NCBI RefSeq assembly: GCF_021021435.1
Contig: NZ_JAINWI010000004.1
Location: forward strand, 124,001 to 188,000
Origin: Seohaeicola saemankumensis
GTDB taxonomy: Bacteria; Pseudomonadota; Alphaproteobacteria; Rhodobacterales; Rhodobacteraceae
Direction of reading: 5' to 3'
DNA length: 64,000 bases
Part shown: piece after piece, positions 18,270 through 27,142 of the stretch
Layout of the letters: every line of letters begins with the position of its first letter
Position numbering within the stretch: the first letter of the stretch is position 1
The notes under the pieces: generated by a model
Told to the model about the DNA's origin: nothing
What the model saw: only the letters and a program-made list of their open reading frames with translations
Databases searched by the model: none
Translations under genes and position numbers: made by a program

Positions 18270-19205
18270 TCAGCCGCCTTTTGCCATCAGGATATCCACA
18301 TGCGTCGCAACCGACAGCGCGAGCGCGTCAAGATCATAGCCGCCCTCGAGCACGGATACGATCCTTCCGTCGCAAACCTCACCGGCCAGATCACAAAGAC
18401 GGTTGGTCAGCCATGCGAAATCCTCGGTCGTCCACCGCAATTGGGCCAGAGGGTCGTCCTTGTGCGCGTCAAAGCCTGCCGAGATCAGGATCAGCTCGGG
18501 CTTGAGCGCGCGCAGGATGGGAAACACCCGACCCTCATAGGCTGTCCGCATCGCGGCTCCGCCGCTGTCAGGCTCAAGCGGGATGTTGAAGATCGTATCA
18601 TGCGTCCCGCGTTCATCCTCTGCGCCGGTGCCGGGCCAAAGCGGTGACTGATGGGACGAGAAAAACACCGCGCGCGGTTCGTTCCACAAAAGATCCTGCG
18701 TTCCGTTACCGTGATGAACATCGAAATCCACCACCGCGATACGCGACAGGCCATAAGTGTCCAAGGCATGTTTAGCAGCGATCGCTACTGTCCCGAAGAG
18801 ACAGAACCCCATCGCAGTCTCGCGCTCTGCGTGGTGTCCGGGCGGGCGGGCGGCCACGAAAGCATTTTTCACGTCACCCGTCATCACAGCATCAACAGCG
18901 GCAACAGCGCCGCCAACCGCCCGACGCGCTGCCTCGACCGAGCCGCGCGACATATGGGTGTCGGCATCAATCTGGTTCCAACCCGATGCAGGCTCTGATG
19001 ACGTGATCCGGTCGATATAGGTTTGTGGATGGCAACGCAGGATGTCCTCATCCCCGGCCAATGGCGCTTGAAACCGGACCAGACTGGCAAAGCGGCCGCC
19101 CTGCAAGGCGCGCTCGACATATGCCAGACGCGCCACCTGTTCCGGATGTCCCGGAGGCGTCACGTGTCCCGAAAAGGCTTCATGCGTCCAAAGCCCTGTT
19201 GTCAT
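18270..19205 (-). CDS. Histone-deacetylase-family (acetylpolyamine amidohydrolase-like) protein
   Basis: Zinc amidohydrolase of the arginase/deacetylase fold, 311 residues. Motifs in order: RPPGHHAERETAMGFCLF (catalytic His pair) near residue 120, VVDFDVHHGNGTQDLLW (zinc Asp and His) near residue 155, SAGFDAHKDDPLAQL (zinc Asp) near residue 245, and LEGGYDLDALA with the active-site Gly-Gly-Tyr. Natural substrate in bacteria is uncertain; acetylated small molecules or polyamines are possible. Downstream of petR with about 57 bases between. Confidence 0.9.
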   Translation of the reverse strand: MTTGLWTHEAFSGHVTPPGHPEQVARLAYVERALQGGRFASLVRFQAPLAGDEDILRCHPQTYIDRITSSEPASGWNQIDADTHMSRGSVEAARRAVGGAVAAVDAVMTGDVKNAFVAARPPGHHAERETAMGFCLFGTVAIAAKHALDTYGLSRIAVVDFDVHHGNGTQDLLWNEPRAVFFSSHQSPLWPGTGAEDERGTHDTIFNIPLEPDSGGAAMRTAYEGRVFPILRALKPELILISAGFDAHKDDPLAQLRWTTEDFAWLTNRLCDLAGEVCDGRIVSVLEGGYDLDALALSVATHVDILMAKGG

Positions 19206-19262
19206 GGTATACTTCCCCTGTTCATCTTTCCAAAAACACTCGATCCCGACCTCTGGCTGCGA

Positions 19263-19964
19263 TCAATCCGGTGCGAGCATGTAACCGGCCCCACGCACGG
19301 TTTGCAGATAGCGCGGCTGTTTGGGATCGGCTTCGATCTTGCGGCGCAGACGTGTGATCTGCACATCGACCGCGCGCTCTTGCGCCTGATCACGGTCGCG
19401 GCCCAGATCCTCGACAAGCTGCATGCGGCTGACCGGTTCACCCGGACGGGCCGAGAATATCCGCATTAACTGCGCCTCGGTTGCGGTCAGGCGGATCAGC
19501 CCGTCACCTTGCCACATTTCTCCCCGCTCGATGTCATAGCGCACGGCCCCCAATTGCAACACCTTCGGCGCCGTATTCACAGGAGCGGCCTCAGGCATGC
19601 GGCGCAAAATGGCGTTGATCCGCAACAGCAGTTCTTTCGGCTCGAAAGGTTTGGCAAGATAATCGTCTGCCCCCGCCTCAAGCCCAGCGATGCGATCCGA
19701 CGTGTCGCCTTTGGCCGTCAGCAACAGGATCGGCGTCTGCATGGTTTCACGCAAGCTACGGGTCAGGCTGACGCCGTCCTCGCCGGGCATCATCACATCC
19801 AGCACGATCATGTCAAACTCCAGCCCTGACAGGACACGCCGTGCATGCCCGGCATCCCGTGCAGCCGACACCATGAACCCGTGCCGCATCAGGAACTTTT
19901 GCAGCAGCCCGCGAATTCTTTCGTCATCGTCCACAATCAGCAGATGGGAATCCTGTCTGCTCAT
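19263..19964 (-). CDS. petR: OmpR-family response regulator (PetR type)
   Basis: 233 residues: receiver domain with VDDDER at residues 11-16 and phospho-acceptor Asp56 in VLDVMMPGEDG, then a winged-helix DNA-binding domain (LTATEAQLMRIFSARPGEPVSRMQLVE and DVQITRLRRKIEADPKQPRYLQTVRGAGYML). No sensor kinase is adjacent. It overlaps petP by four bases. The MarR-then-OmpR pair matches the petP-petR arrangement known from Rhodobacter, where PetR is needed for cytochrome expression; the role here is inferred from that match. Confidence 0.9.
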   Translation of the reverse strand: MSRQDSHLLIVDDDERIRGLLQKFLMRHGFMVSAARDAGHARRVLSGLEFDMIVLDVMMPGEDGVSLTRSLRETMQTPILLLTAKGDTSDRIAGLEAGADDYLAKPFEPKELLLRINAILRRMPEAAPVNTAPKVLQLGAVRYDIERGEMWQGDGLIRLTATEAQLMRIFSARPGEPVSRMQLVEDLGRDRDQAQERAVDVQITRLRRKIEADPKQPRYLQTVRGAGYMLAPD

Positions 19965-20461
19965 ATGCCGCTTTCCTTCAGGGCCTGATACTTCCGGCGC
20001 AATTCGGTATCCATCATCGATTCCAGAACCTGCCTGAAACCCGCAACAGCTTGCGGGCCTGCCGCTCGATAGGCGGCCCGCATCCGTGCGCGCTGCGCGT
20101 CCGAGAGTTTGCGCTCCAATGCGGCGCCAGCCTCGGTCAGGTAGAGATGACGCTCGCGCTTGTCAGATTTGCCTACTTTGCTTTGCACAAGCCCGTCTTC
20201 TACTAGCGTTCTAAGGACACGGTTCAGCGATTGTTTGGTCACGCCAAGCAGGATCAGCAAGTTGTTCACCGTCGTTCCCGGCGCGCGGTTGATGAAATGG
20301 ATCGCGCGATGATGCGCCCGCCCATAAGCCAGTCCGGCAAGAATGCGGTCGGGATCAGCAGTAAAACCTCGATAGGCGAAAAACATTGCCTCGATCCCTT
20401 GCCGCAACTGTTCGTCCGTCAGGAACAGAAGCGTTTCACCACCTGGTGCGTCTGACATCAT
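19961..20461 (-). CDS. petP: MarR-family regulator (PetP type)
   Basis: 166 residues from the ATG at 20461, which has AAGGGGGGAAGG upstream; the longer frame to 20521 lacks an SD. Winged helix around residues 65-120: VNNLLILLGVTKQSLNRVLRTLVEDGLVQSKVGKSDKRERHLYLTEAG. Translationally coupled to petR. Divergent from ilvE over 205 bases. The name rests on the petP-petR gene pair and family resemblance. Confidence 0.87.
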   Translation of the reverse strand: MMSDAPGGETLLFLTDEQLRQGIEAMFFAYRGFTADPDRILAGLAYGRAHHRAIHFINRAPGTTVNNLLILLGVTKQSLNRVLRTLVEDGLVQSKVGKSDKRERHLYLTEAGAALERKLSDAQRARMRAAYRAAGPQAVAGFRQVLESMMDTELRRKYQALKESGI

Positions 20462-20557
20462 GCCTTCCCCCCTTGGTTTGGACTGGTATGGTTCAGCTTT
20501 TGCTGTCGCGATCCGTTTCAAAACCGCACAGGATCAAGGCAGTTTAAGTCAGTCTTG

Positions 20558-20586
20558 TTGACATTCCAAGAAGTAACTGGTAGCGA
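20558..20586 (+). promoter_or_regulatory. Candidate promoter of ilvE
   Basis: TTGACA at 20558-20563 is a perfect -35. The hexamer 17 bases later (20581-20586) is TAGCGA, a weak -10. About 80 bases lie between it and the ilvE start. No leader peptide or attenuator was recognised. Confidence 0.4.
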
Positions 20587-20666
20587 ATCGCAGTTTCCGC
20601 GCAACTTTATGTCCGATGTGGACGTAATTCACGCAACTTTCAAAAAAGCACGCTAGGGAGTGACAC

Positions 20667-21533
20667 ATGGCTGGGTATGACGATCGCGACGGCAAGATCT
20701 GGATGGACGGGCAGTTGGTAGACTGGCGCGCGGCCAATGTGCATATCCTGACCCATGCCATGCATTATGCAAGTTCGGTTTTTGAAGGCGAGCGTTGCTA
20801 TAACGGCAAGATCTTCAAAAGCCGCGCACATTCCGAGCGCCTGCATTTCTCGGCAAGCTGTCTGGATTTCGATATCCCCTATTCCCTGGATGAGATCGAA
20901 GCAGCCAAGAAAGCTGTGCTTGAGGCCAACGGCCTGACCGACGCCTATGTGCGTCCGGTTGCATGGCGCGGCGCTGGCGAGGATATGGGTGTTTCCTCCG
21001 CGCACAATCCGGTGCATCTGGCCATCGCGGTCTGGGGATGGGGCAATTACTATGGCGATGCCAAGATGAAGGGCGCGAAGCTGGATATTTCCAAGTGGAA
21101 GCGCCCCTCGCCCGAGACCATCCCCGTGCATGCCAAGGCGGCAGGGCTTTACATGATCTGCACCACGTCGAAACACACGGCCGAAGCCAAGGGGTGCTCT
21201 GACGCGTTGTTCATGGATTATCGCGGCTATGTGGCCGAAGCGACAGGTGCCAACATCTTTTTCGTCAAGGATGGCGAGGTTCATACGCCGCTGCCGGACT
21301 GCTTCCTAAACGGTCTGACCCGCCAGACAGTGATAGGCATGCTCAAAGACAAGGGCATCACGGTGCATGAGCGGCACATCATGCCCGAAGAGATGGAGGG
21401 CTTCCAGCAGTGCTGGCTGACCGGCACTGCCGCCGAAGTCACACCCGTGGGGCAAATCGGCGATTACAATTTCGAGGTTGGCGCACTGACCCGAGACATC
21501 GCCGAAAGCTACGAAAAGCTTGTGAGAAGCTGA
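20667..21533 (+). CDS. ilvE: Branched-chain amino acid aminotransferase
   Basis: Class IV PLP aminotransferase interconverting branched-chain amino acids and their 2-oxo acids. 288 residues. Early motif HAMHYASSVFEGERCYNGKIF (residues 30-50), the PLP lysine probably Lys157 in VHAKAAGLYM, and EATGANIFFVKDGEVHTP followed by GLTRQTVIGML in the C-terminal half are all family features. ATG at 20667 has AGGGAG upstream. Monocistronic, with its own terminator right after the stop. Confidence 0.95.
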   Translation: MAGYDDRDGKIWMDGQLVDWRAANVHILTHAMHYASSVFEGERCYNGKIFKSRAHSERLHFSASCLDFDIPYSLDEIEAAKKAVLEANGLTDAYVRPVAWRGAGEDMGVSSAHNPVHLAIAVWGWGNYYGDAKMKGAKLDISKWKRPSPETIPVHAKAAGLYMICTTSKHTAEAKGCSDALFMDYRGYVAEATGANIFFVKDGEVHTPLPDCFLNGLTRQTVIGMLKDKGITVHERHIMPEEMEGFQQCWLTGTAAEVTPVGQIGDYNFEVGALTRDIAESYEKLVRS

Positions 21534-21554
21534 TCCTTTCCTTCGGCCGAATAG

Positions 21555-21583
21555 AAAGGGACGCCGCTGCGCGTCCCTTTTTC
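21555..21583 (+). terminator. Intrinsic terminator of ilvE
   Basis: AAAGGGACGC (21555-21564) and GCGTCCCTTT (21571-21580) are a perfect 10-bp stem around CGCTGC, followed by more T. The A/T flanks make it work for the convergent SDR gene as well, which ends at 21588. Confidence 0.93.
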
Positions 21584-21587
21584 AATG

Positions 21588-22364
21588 TCAGTCCGGCTTC
21601 ATCCCACGTTGAAGCTTGGCCATACCGCCGATCCAGCGGTCGTAATTCTCGACCTTGGCGCGCATGTAATCTGCGACAGCGGGATGGGGCAGGATAACAA
21701 AACGCTCATCCCGGATACCGTCAATGGCCGCCTCCGCGACAGCCTCGGCGCTCAGGACTCCATCACCCAGTTGGGGACCGTCGGGGATACCTTCAAGCAT
21801 TGGTGTTGCCACACCCTGAGGGCAGAGCATCGACACACGGATACCATCGTCGCGATGCCCGATCGCAAGGCTTTCGGCAAAGCCCACAGCCGCGTGTTTG
21901 GTCGTTGAATAAACGGCTGACCCGACTTGCGACAACAGACCCGCAGCTGAAATCGTATGAAGAAAATACCCGCCGCCCCGCGCCTTCATGCGCGGGATCA
22001 GAACCCGCGCTGCATGGACGTGAGCCATGACATTCACAGCCCATGCGCGGCCCCATACCTCTGGATCGGCAAAGGCGATGTTCTCGAATGTGCTGTCCAT
22101 ACCGGTCGCGATTCCAGCGTTCGAGCACATGATATCCACAGGGCCATGGGCCGTCTCGACATGGTCGATCAGGCGGGCGATCTGGTTAGCGTCCGAAACA
22201 TCACAAATGAGCGCCTCATCTACCCCTTGCGGGGTATCATCGGGCAAACGCAGATCCGCAATAACCACTCGCGCAGCGCCTGCGCGCGTCAGGGCTTGCG
22301 CCAATGCCAGTCCGATACCCTGCGCTCCGCCTGTAACAAGCGCGACCTTGCCGGTGATCTCCAT
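21588..22364 (-). CDS. SDR family oxidoreductase at the end of an ABC importer operon
   Basis: Classical short-chain dehydrogenase, 258 residues: TGGAQGIG cofactor motif at residues 11-18, NAG at 82-84, catalytic Ser139 and the Tyr152-X3-Lys156 motif (YSTTK). Acidic D37 after the second strand (VVIADLR) suggests NAD(H) preference. It begins four bases after the permease gene, so it is almost certainly cotranscribed with the importer and may oxidise an imported hydroxylated compound. No finer assignment is possible. Confidence 0.85.
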   Translation of the reverse strand: MEITGKVALVTGGAQGIGLALAQALTRAGAARVVIADLRLPDDTPQGVDEALICDVSDANQIARLIDHVETAHGPVDIMCSNAGIATGMDSTFENIAFADPEVWGRAWAVNVMAHVHAARVLIPRMKARGGGYFLHTISAAGLLSQVGSAVYSTTKHAAVGFAESLAIGHRDDGIRVSMLCPQGVATPMLEGIPDGPQLGDGVLSAEAVAEAAIDGIRDERFVILPHPAVADYMRAKVENYDRWIGGMAKLQRGMKPD

Positions 22365-22368
22365 CAGG

Positions 22369-23253
22369 TCAGCCCGGGGTCATCCCGCGCATCCGCTCGG
22401 ACCGGCGGCGCAGAAGTTCCACGGTGGTCAGCAAGGCGATCGAGATTACAACCAGAATGGTCGCAACGGCCAGAATGGTCGGGCTGATCTGTTCGCGCAG
22501 ACCGATGAACATCTGCCAAGGCAGTGTTTTCTGACCGGCGGAACCGACAAGGAGCACCACAACGACCTCGTCAAACGAGGTGATGAAAGCGAACAGACCA
22601 CCCGAAATCACACCCGGCAGGATCAGCGGCATCTGGACCCGGAAGAATGTTGTAACCGGATTAGCGCCCATATTAGCCGCAGCCCGCGTCAGCGAGTTGT
22701 CAAAGCTCGACAACGTCGCGGTAACAGTGATGATCACGAAAGGTATCCCCAATGCAGCATGCGCCAGCACCACCCCCGCATAGGTTCCTTGCAGCCCTAG
22801 GTCCGAGAAGCCGAACGGGCGCGAGTAGAAAAAGAACATACCGGCAGATGTGATAATCAAGGGAACGATCATCGGTGAAATCAGCAATGCGGTGATCTGC
22901 TTGCGGAATGGCACATGCGGTTGCGTCAAACCGATCGCGGCCAAAGTGCCCAAGGTCACCGCAAGAAGCGTGGCCAAAGGCGCGATGATCAACGAGTTGG
23001 TCAGCGCCTGTATCCACGAATAGTCGCCATTCGCGCCCATGAAGTCCCGATAGTGCTTTAGCGAGTAACCCTCGGGATCAAGCCGCAGCATTTCCGGCGT
23101 GAAGGTAAAGAAATTTTCGGCGTTGAAGGATAGTGGGATGATGATCAGGATCGGAAAGATCAGATAAAAGAAGACCAGCCCGCAGATGAGGCGGAAGGTG
23201 TAAAACCAGATGCGCTGGCCGGTAGTTGCGTAAATTGGAAGTCTCGAGGCCAT
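22369..23253 (-). CDS. ABC transporter permease, PotC type
   Basis: 294 residues, six predicted membrane helices and the EAA loop SSFDNSLTRAAANMGANPVTTFFRVQMPLI near residue 195, the contact to the ATPase. The large loop after helix 1 (FNAENFFTFTPEMLRLDPEGYSLKHY) is typical of the second permease of spermidine/putrescine-type importers. Starts five bases after the other permease gene. Part of the 27012-21588 operon: ATPase, binding protein, two permeases, SDR. Confidence 0.9.
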   Translation of the reverse strand: MASRLPIYATTGQRIWFYTFRLICGLVFFYLIFPILIIIPLSFNAENFFTFTPEMLRLDPEGYSLKHYRDFMGANGDYSWIQALTNSLIIAPLATLLAVTLGTLAAIGLTQPHVPFRKQITALLISPMIVPLIITSAGMFFFYSRPFGFSDLGLQGTYAGVVLAHAALGIPFVIITVTATLSSFDNSLTRAAANMGANPVTTFFRVQMPLILPGVISGGLFAFITSFDEVVVVLLVGSAGQKTLPWQMFIGLREQISPTILAVATILVVISIALLTTVELLRRRSERMRGMTPG

Positions 23254-23258
23254 ATCAG

Positions 23259-24533
23259 TTATCCCAGCTTCACGTTATCGACGCCGACAAGCTTGTCGTA
23301 GATGTAGTAGAGGACCAGAATGACCACCAACATCAGCGTTCCCAATGCTGCAGCCAGTCCCCAGTTTCCGGATACGGCGAACTGGAAATAAATCCGGTTC
23401 GAGATGAAAGTGCCATCTGCGCCACCTACAAGCTCCGGCGTGATGAAATAGCCGACAGCCAGAATGAACACCAAGAGAGCGCCCGCGCCGATACCTGCCG
23501 TGGTCTGCGGAAAGTATACGCGCCAGAACGCAGTCCAGTTCGAGGCGCCCAAGGATTTCGCCGCGCGCAGATAGGAGGGTGGGATCGTTTTCATCACGGA
23601 GTAGAGCGGCAGGATCATAAACGGCAGCAGGATATGTGTCATCGCGATGATCACACCTGTCTGGTTGTTGATAAGCGGTAGCCGTTCGGCAAAGCCCAGC
23701 CATACCCAGAAATTGTTGATGACCCCTTGATCCTGCAGCAGGATTTTCCAAGCCGAGGTTCGGACCAGTAGTGAAGTCCAGAAGGGCAGCAGCACCAGTA
23801 TCAGCAACAGGTTCGAGGTTCGCACGGGCAGGTCTGCGAGCAACCAGGCGACGGGGTAGCCCAAGGCCAGCGTACAGAATGTGATCAGCAAGCTCAGGCC
23901 CAGCGTACGCAGCATCAGCTTTTGATAGATGCGTTGATCGGGGTCTTTGAACCGAATTCCCTCCGAAGTGCGTTCAGCGTCGAAGGCAGCAAGGAAATAA
24001 CTGGTCGTATAATACCCCGAGTTGGCTTTGATCGAGGCCCAGTATTCGATATTGCCCCAGTCATCATTCAGGTCCAGAAATTTTTCCTTGAACGGACCAT
24101 CGTTCTCAAGATCCCAGCGAGAAACCGGCCGTCCTGCACTGCGGAAAAGTGATGAAAATCCGGGGGATTCGTAATTGAAGCGGCGGCCAAGCTGTGTATG
24201 TGACCTATTCTCGAAGGCAGCCGCCAAATCGATCGCCATACCGCGATAAACCTCTTCGGGCGGTGTTTCACCCGAACGCGGATCCCAATCCTTTATCGAA
24301 GCGACAACATTCGGCATCAGGTCGGGGATATAATCAACGCCCGCTGTATTCTGCACAGAGCGCATCAGCATCGAGCCGATAGGCGCAACGAATGAGACCA
24401 TGACAAAGACCAGAAGCGGGGCGATCAGGATCAACGCCCGTATCTTCTGTTTTCGCAAGGCCTGATTCAGGCTCTGTTTCAGCGGTTTTCCGTCTGCAGA
24501 CAGAACCGGAGCGTCAAGCGATGCGTCGGACAT
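23259..24533 (-). CDS. ABC transporter permease, PotB type
   Basis: 424 residues, longer than a typical PotB (about 280-310) because of an inserted periplasmic domain of roughly 150 residues between helix 1 and helix 2 (from about residue 50 to 205, including GETPPEEVYRGMAIDLAAAF and NIEYWASIKANSGYYTTSYF). The core has the EAA loop MKTIPPSYLRAAKSLGASNWTAFWRVYFP near residue 320. Start ATG at 24533 (MSDASLDAPVLS) has GGGGAAAC upstream. Such extended PotB forms are common in Rhodobacteraceae. Confidence 0.88.
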   Translation of the reverse strand: MSDASLDAPVLSADGKPLKQSLNQALRKQKIRALILIAPLLVFVMVSFVAPIGSMLMRSVQNTAGVDYIPDLMPNVVASIKDWDPRSGETPPEEVYRGMAIDLAAAFENRSHTQLGRRFNYESPGFSSLFRSAGRPVSRWDLENDGPFKEKFLDLNDDWGNIEYWASIKANSGYYTTSYFLAAFDAERTSEGIRFKDPDQRIYQKLMLRTLGLSLLITFCTLALGYPVAWLLADLPVRTSNLLLILVLLPFWTSLLVRTSAWKILLQDQGVINNFWVWLGFAERLPLINNQTGVIIAMTHILLPFMILPLYSVMKTIPPSYLRAAKSLGASNWTAFWRVYFPQTTAGIGAGALLVFILAVGYFITPELVGGADGTFISNRIYFQFAVSGNWGLAAALGTLMLVVILVLYYIYDKLVGVDNVKLG

Positions 24534-24620
24534 ATGTTTCCCCGTCAGTATAACTGGCACCTGTTATCCGATGCCTTTTCTGGCCTTGGCAAAATCGGTC
24601 TACTACCGGCTTAGCGAAGG

Positions 24621-24645
24621 CCCGCGCAGCGGCAAACCGCGCGGG
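24621..24645 (-). other. GC-rich hairpin between binding-protein and permease genes
   Basis: CCCGCGC (24621-24627) and GCGCGGG (24639-24645) form a perfect 7-bp stem without a T run. It lies 44 bases past the binding-protein stop, the usual place for an RNA-stabilising or partially terminating hairpin that raises binding protein over permease. A similar hairpin follows the second importer's binding protein. Confidence 0.65.
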
Positions 24646-24688
24646 AAGTGGAAGAGAGCCGCAAAGCGCTCTTCCTCAAGTGCTACGA

Positions 24689-25792
24689 TTACTGCAGTAG
24701 CCATGCCTGGAATTGAGCATCCAGATCGTCACGGTAGCTGGCCCACCATTCGAAGTTGAACACGAAAGTGTTCACCGAGTTGGCAGGATCGGTGGGCATG
24801 TGCGGCTTCATGTCGACGCCAAGTTCGGCATGCTGACCCACCAGCGGTGCGGAGGATGCGCGTGCGGGACCGTAAGAGATATAGGCGGCCTGATCAGCAA
24901 GACGCTGGGTGTCGGTCGCGAACTCGACGAAATCCATCACACGGGCCAGACGGTCTTCAGGCAGACCGGCGGGAATGATCCAGCCGTCCAGATCGAACAT
25001 CTGCCAATCCCACAGCATACCGATCGGCTGGTCCTGCTCGACGATGGCCGAGAACAGACGACCGTTATAGGTCGAGCCCATCACGACTTCACCATCTGCC
25101 AGAAGCTGCGGGGTTTCCGCGCCGGCCGACCACCAGATCGTGTCGTCCTTGATGGTTTCCAGCTTTGCCAGCGCCTGTGCTACGCCTTCAGGTGTTTCGA
25201 GGGTGTCATATACATCCTCGATTGCGACGCCATCGCAGATCAGCGCCCATTCCATGTTACCGATCGGGCGCTTTTCGAGCGAGCGCTTGCCGGGGAATTT
25301 TTCGGTGTCGAACACATCGCAAACCGACGTGGGGGCTTCGGACACCAGATCAGTGCGGTAGCCGAAGGTGGTCGAGAACACGATCTGCGGGATGAAGCAG
25401 TCACCGATCAGTGTATCGCCGAAATCCTCGGACGCGGGCGTACCATCGGGGGCTGCGGCCAGCATCTCGTCGGGGTTGATCTCCATCGCCAGACCTTCAT
25501 CGCACAGGCGCAAGCCATCGGCGGCGGTCACGTCTACCAGATCCCATGTGATGTTGCCTGCTTCGGACATGGCCCGCAGCTTGGTCACCGCCTCGGCCGA
25601 GCTTTCGTCGGTGATGACGTTCAGGCCGGGATTATTGGCAACATAGGGTTCGATATAGGCTTTGACCTGGCTGTTCTGATAGGCCCCGCCCCAGGATACA
25701 ACTGTCATGCTGTCGGCCATGTTATCTTGTGCAAAAGCGGCTGCCGCCACCATCGTGGCCCCGGTGGCCAGAAGAGTTGTCTTGAGTTTCAT
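24689..25792 (-). CDS. Polyamine-type periplasmic substrate-binding protein (PotD family)
   Basis: 367 residues. The ATG at 25792 has AAGGAGTG upstream and gives a signal peptide MKLKTTLLATGATMVAAAAF ending in AQD; the frame reaching 25888 is not used. The mature protein opens MTVVSWGGAYQNSQVKAYIEPYV and contains GEVVMGSTYNGRLFSAIVE and FDLDGWIIPAGLPE, typical of the PotD/PotF-related cluster. The ligand could be a polyamine, a modified polyamine or another small cation and cannot be set from sequence. Middle of the five-gene importer operon. Confidence 0.88.
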   Translation of the reverse strand: MKLKTTLLATGATMVAAAAFAQDNMADSMTVVSWGGAYQNSQVKAYIEPYVANNPGLNVITDESSAEAVTKLRAMSEAGNITWDLVDVTAADGLRLCDEGLAMEINPDEMLAAAPDGTPASEDFGDTLIGDCFIPQIVFSTTFGYRTDLVSEAPTSVCDVFDTEKFPGKRSLEKRPIGNMEWALICDGVAIEDVYDTLETPEGVAQALAKLETIKDDTIWWSAGAETPQLLADGEVVMGSTYNGRLFSAIVEQDQPIGMLWDWQMFDLDGWIIPAGLPEDRLARVMDFVEFATDTQRLADQAAYISYGPARASSAPLVGQHAELGVDMKPHMPTDPANSVNTFVFNFEWWASYRDDLDAQFQAWLLQ

Positions 25793-25866
25793 ATTACACT
25801 CCTTGTTTAAGCCCGTTGTTCTGCGCGCCTTATCCCACGGGCTGGGCAAAGGCACCTTTCCAGCGC

Positions 25867-27012
25867 TCAGGCGTCGAGCGCGCGGCAATCTTCCGGAAGC
25901 CAGCCGATTTCAATCTGCTGCCCCGGTTTCAGACGCACCTGATCGGGTGCGTTTCTCGTCTTGACGACGAAATCTTCGTTTCCGGCTACCCGCAGACGGG
26001 TGCGGAAGATGTCGCCCATATAGATGAATTCCAGCACTTCGGCCTTGAGGGTATGGGCGCCGGGTTGCAGGCGGTCCTTGTTGAACTCGACCCGCTCGGG
26101 ACGGATCGAGACCCGTGTACGTTCTCCGACCTTAGTCACGTTGACGGGTTTGGCGTCGATCACCTCGCCACCATCCAGCTTGACGATGCAGGTATCGCCT
26201 TTGATCTCCTGCACGACACCTTCCATAGTGTTGTTCTCACCGATGAATTGCGCGACGAAGCTGTTTTGCGGCTGTTCATACAGCACATCGGGCGATGCAA
26301 GCTGCTGGATTCGTCCGTCATCGAACACGGCGACACGGTCCGACATCGTCAGTGCTTCGGTCTGGTCATGGGTGACATAGACCGTGGTAATGCCAAGATC
26401 ATGCGCCAGACGCGTGATCTCGAATTGCAGGGTTTCACGAAGCTGCTTGTCCAGCGCGCCCAGCGGCTCGTCCATCAGGACCAACTCTGGCTCGAAAACC
26501 AGCGCACGGGCCAGTGCGATCCGCTGCTGCTGGCCCCCTGACAGTTGCGCAGGACGACGTCCGCCGAACTTGCCCATTTGCACCATATCAAGGGCACGCT
26601 TGACCTTCTCTTCCCGCTCGGACTTGCCGACTTTGCGGACTTCCAGAGGAAAAGAAAGGTTTTCGGCCACGGTCATATGCGGAAACAAGGCATAGTTCTG
26701 GAACACCATCCCGATGCCACGTTTGTGGGGCGGAATATTGTTGATCGGCTTACCGTCCAGAAGGATTTCTCCGTGCGTGGCCGTTTCGAAACCTGCCAGC
26801 ATCATCAGGCAAGTGGTTTTGCCAGAACCGGAAGGTCCGAGCATGGTGAGAAACTCACCCTTGGGCATGGTCAGGTTAAGGTCTTTGACGACCAGAGTTT
26901 CCCCATCATAGCTTTTTTGCACACGCTCAAAAGCCACGAACGCATCGTTCGCACTTGATCCAGCCAAAGCAGGCTCCCCGTTTGTTGTTGTTGCACGATC
27001 TGCGCCGCGCAT
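25867..27012 (-). CDS. ABC transporter ATPase, PotA type
   Basis: 381 residues. Walker A GPSGSGKTT at 59-67, Q-loop VFQNYALFPHMTV, signature LSGGQQQRIALARAL, Walker B PELVLMDEPLGALD and the H-loop VYVTHDQTEAL are all intact. The C-terminal TOBE/OB-fold region (KVGERTRVSIRPERVEFNKD) completes the PotA/MalK layout. About 25 non-conserved residues precede the domain. First gene of the operon; its promoter should lie in 27013-27078, after the upstream gene's terminator. Confidence 0.92.
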   Translation of the reverse strand: MRGADRATTTNGEPALAGSSANDAFVAFERVQKSYDGETLVVKDLNLTMPKGEFLTMLGPSGSGKTTCLMMLAGFETATHGEILLDGKPINNIPPHKRGIGMVFQNYALFPHMTVAENLSFPLEVRKVGKSEREEKVKRALDMVQMGKFGGRRPAQLSGGQQQRIALARALVFEPELVLMDEPLGALDKQLRETLQFEITRLAHDLGITTVYVTHDQTEALTMSDRVAVFDDGRIQQLASPDVLYEQPQNSFVAQFIGENNTMEGVVQEIKGDTCIVKLDGGEVIDAKPVNVTKVGERTRVSIRPERVEFNKDRLQPGAHTLKAEVLEFIYMGDIFRTRLRVAGNEDFVVKTRNAPDQVRLKPGQQIEIGWLPEDCRALDA

Positions 27013-27072
27013 TCGTCTAAGACTAAAACGTGCTGTCCTGTTGGTTGCAACCCTTTTGCAGTCCTAATTTGT

Positions 27073-27100
27073 CAAAACGCCAAACAGCAGGCCGTTTGGC
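27073..27100 (-). terminator. Terminator after the class III aminotransferase gene
   Basis: On the minus strand GCCAAAC (27100-27094) pairs with GTTTGGC (27085-27079) across an 8-base loop, followed by GTTTTG. It separates the aminotransferase gene, which stops at 27143, from the importer operon that starts at 27012. The T run is short, so termination may be partial. Confidence 0.6.
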
Positions 27101-27142
27101 TTTCTATAGCCCCAATTATAGGCAAATTGCCTGACAGCACTG

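Noticed and set aside
17518-18339. 273-codon frame overlapping the APH-like gene in another frame
   Set aside because: The product is Arg/Gly-rich without motifs; the HGDFHPNN-containing frame is the real gene.
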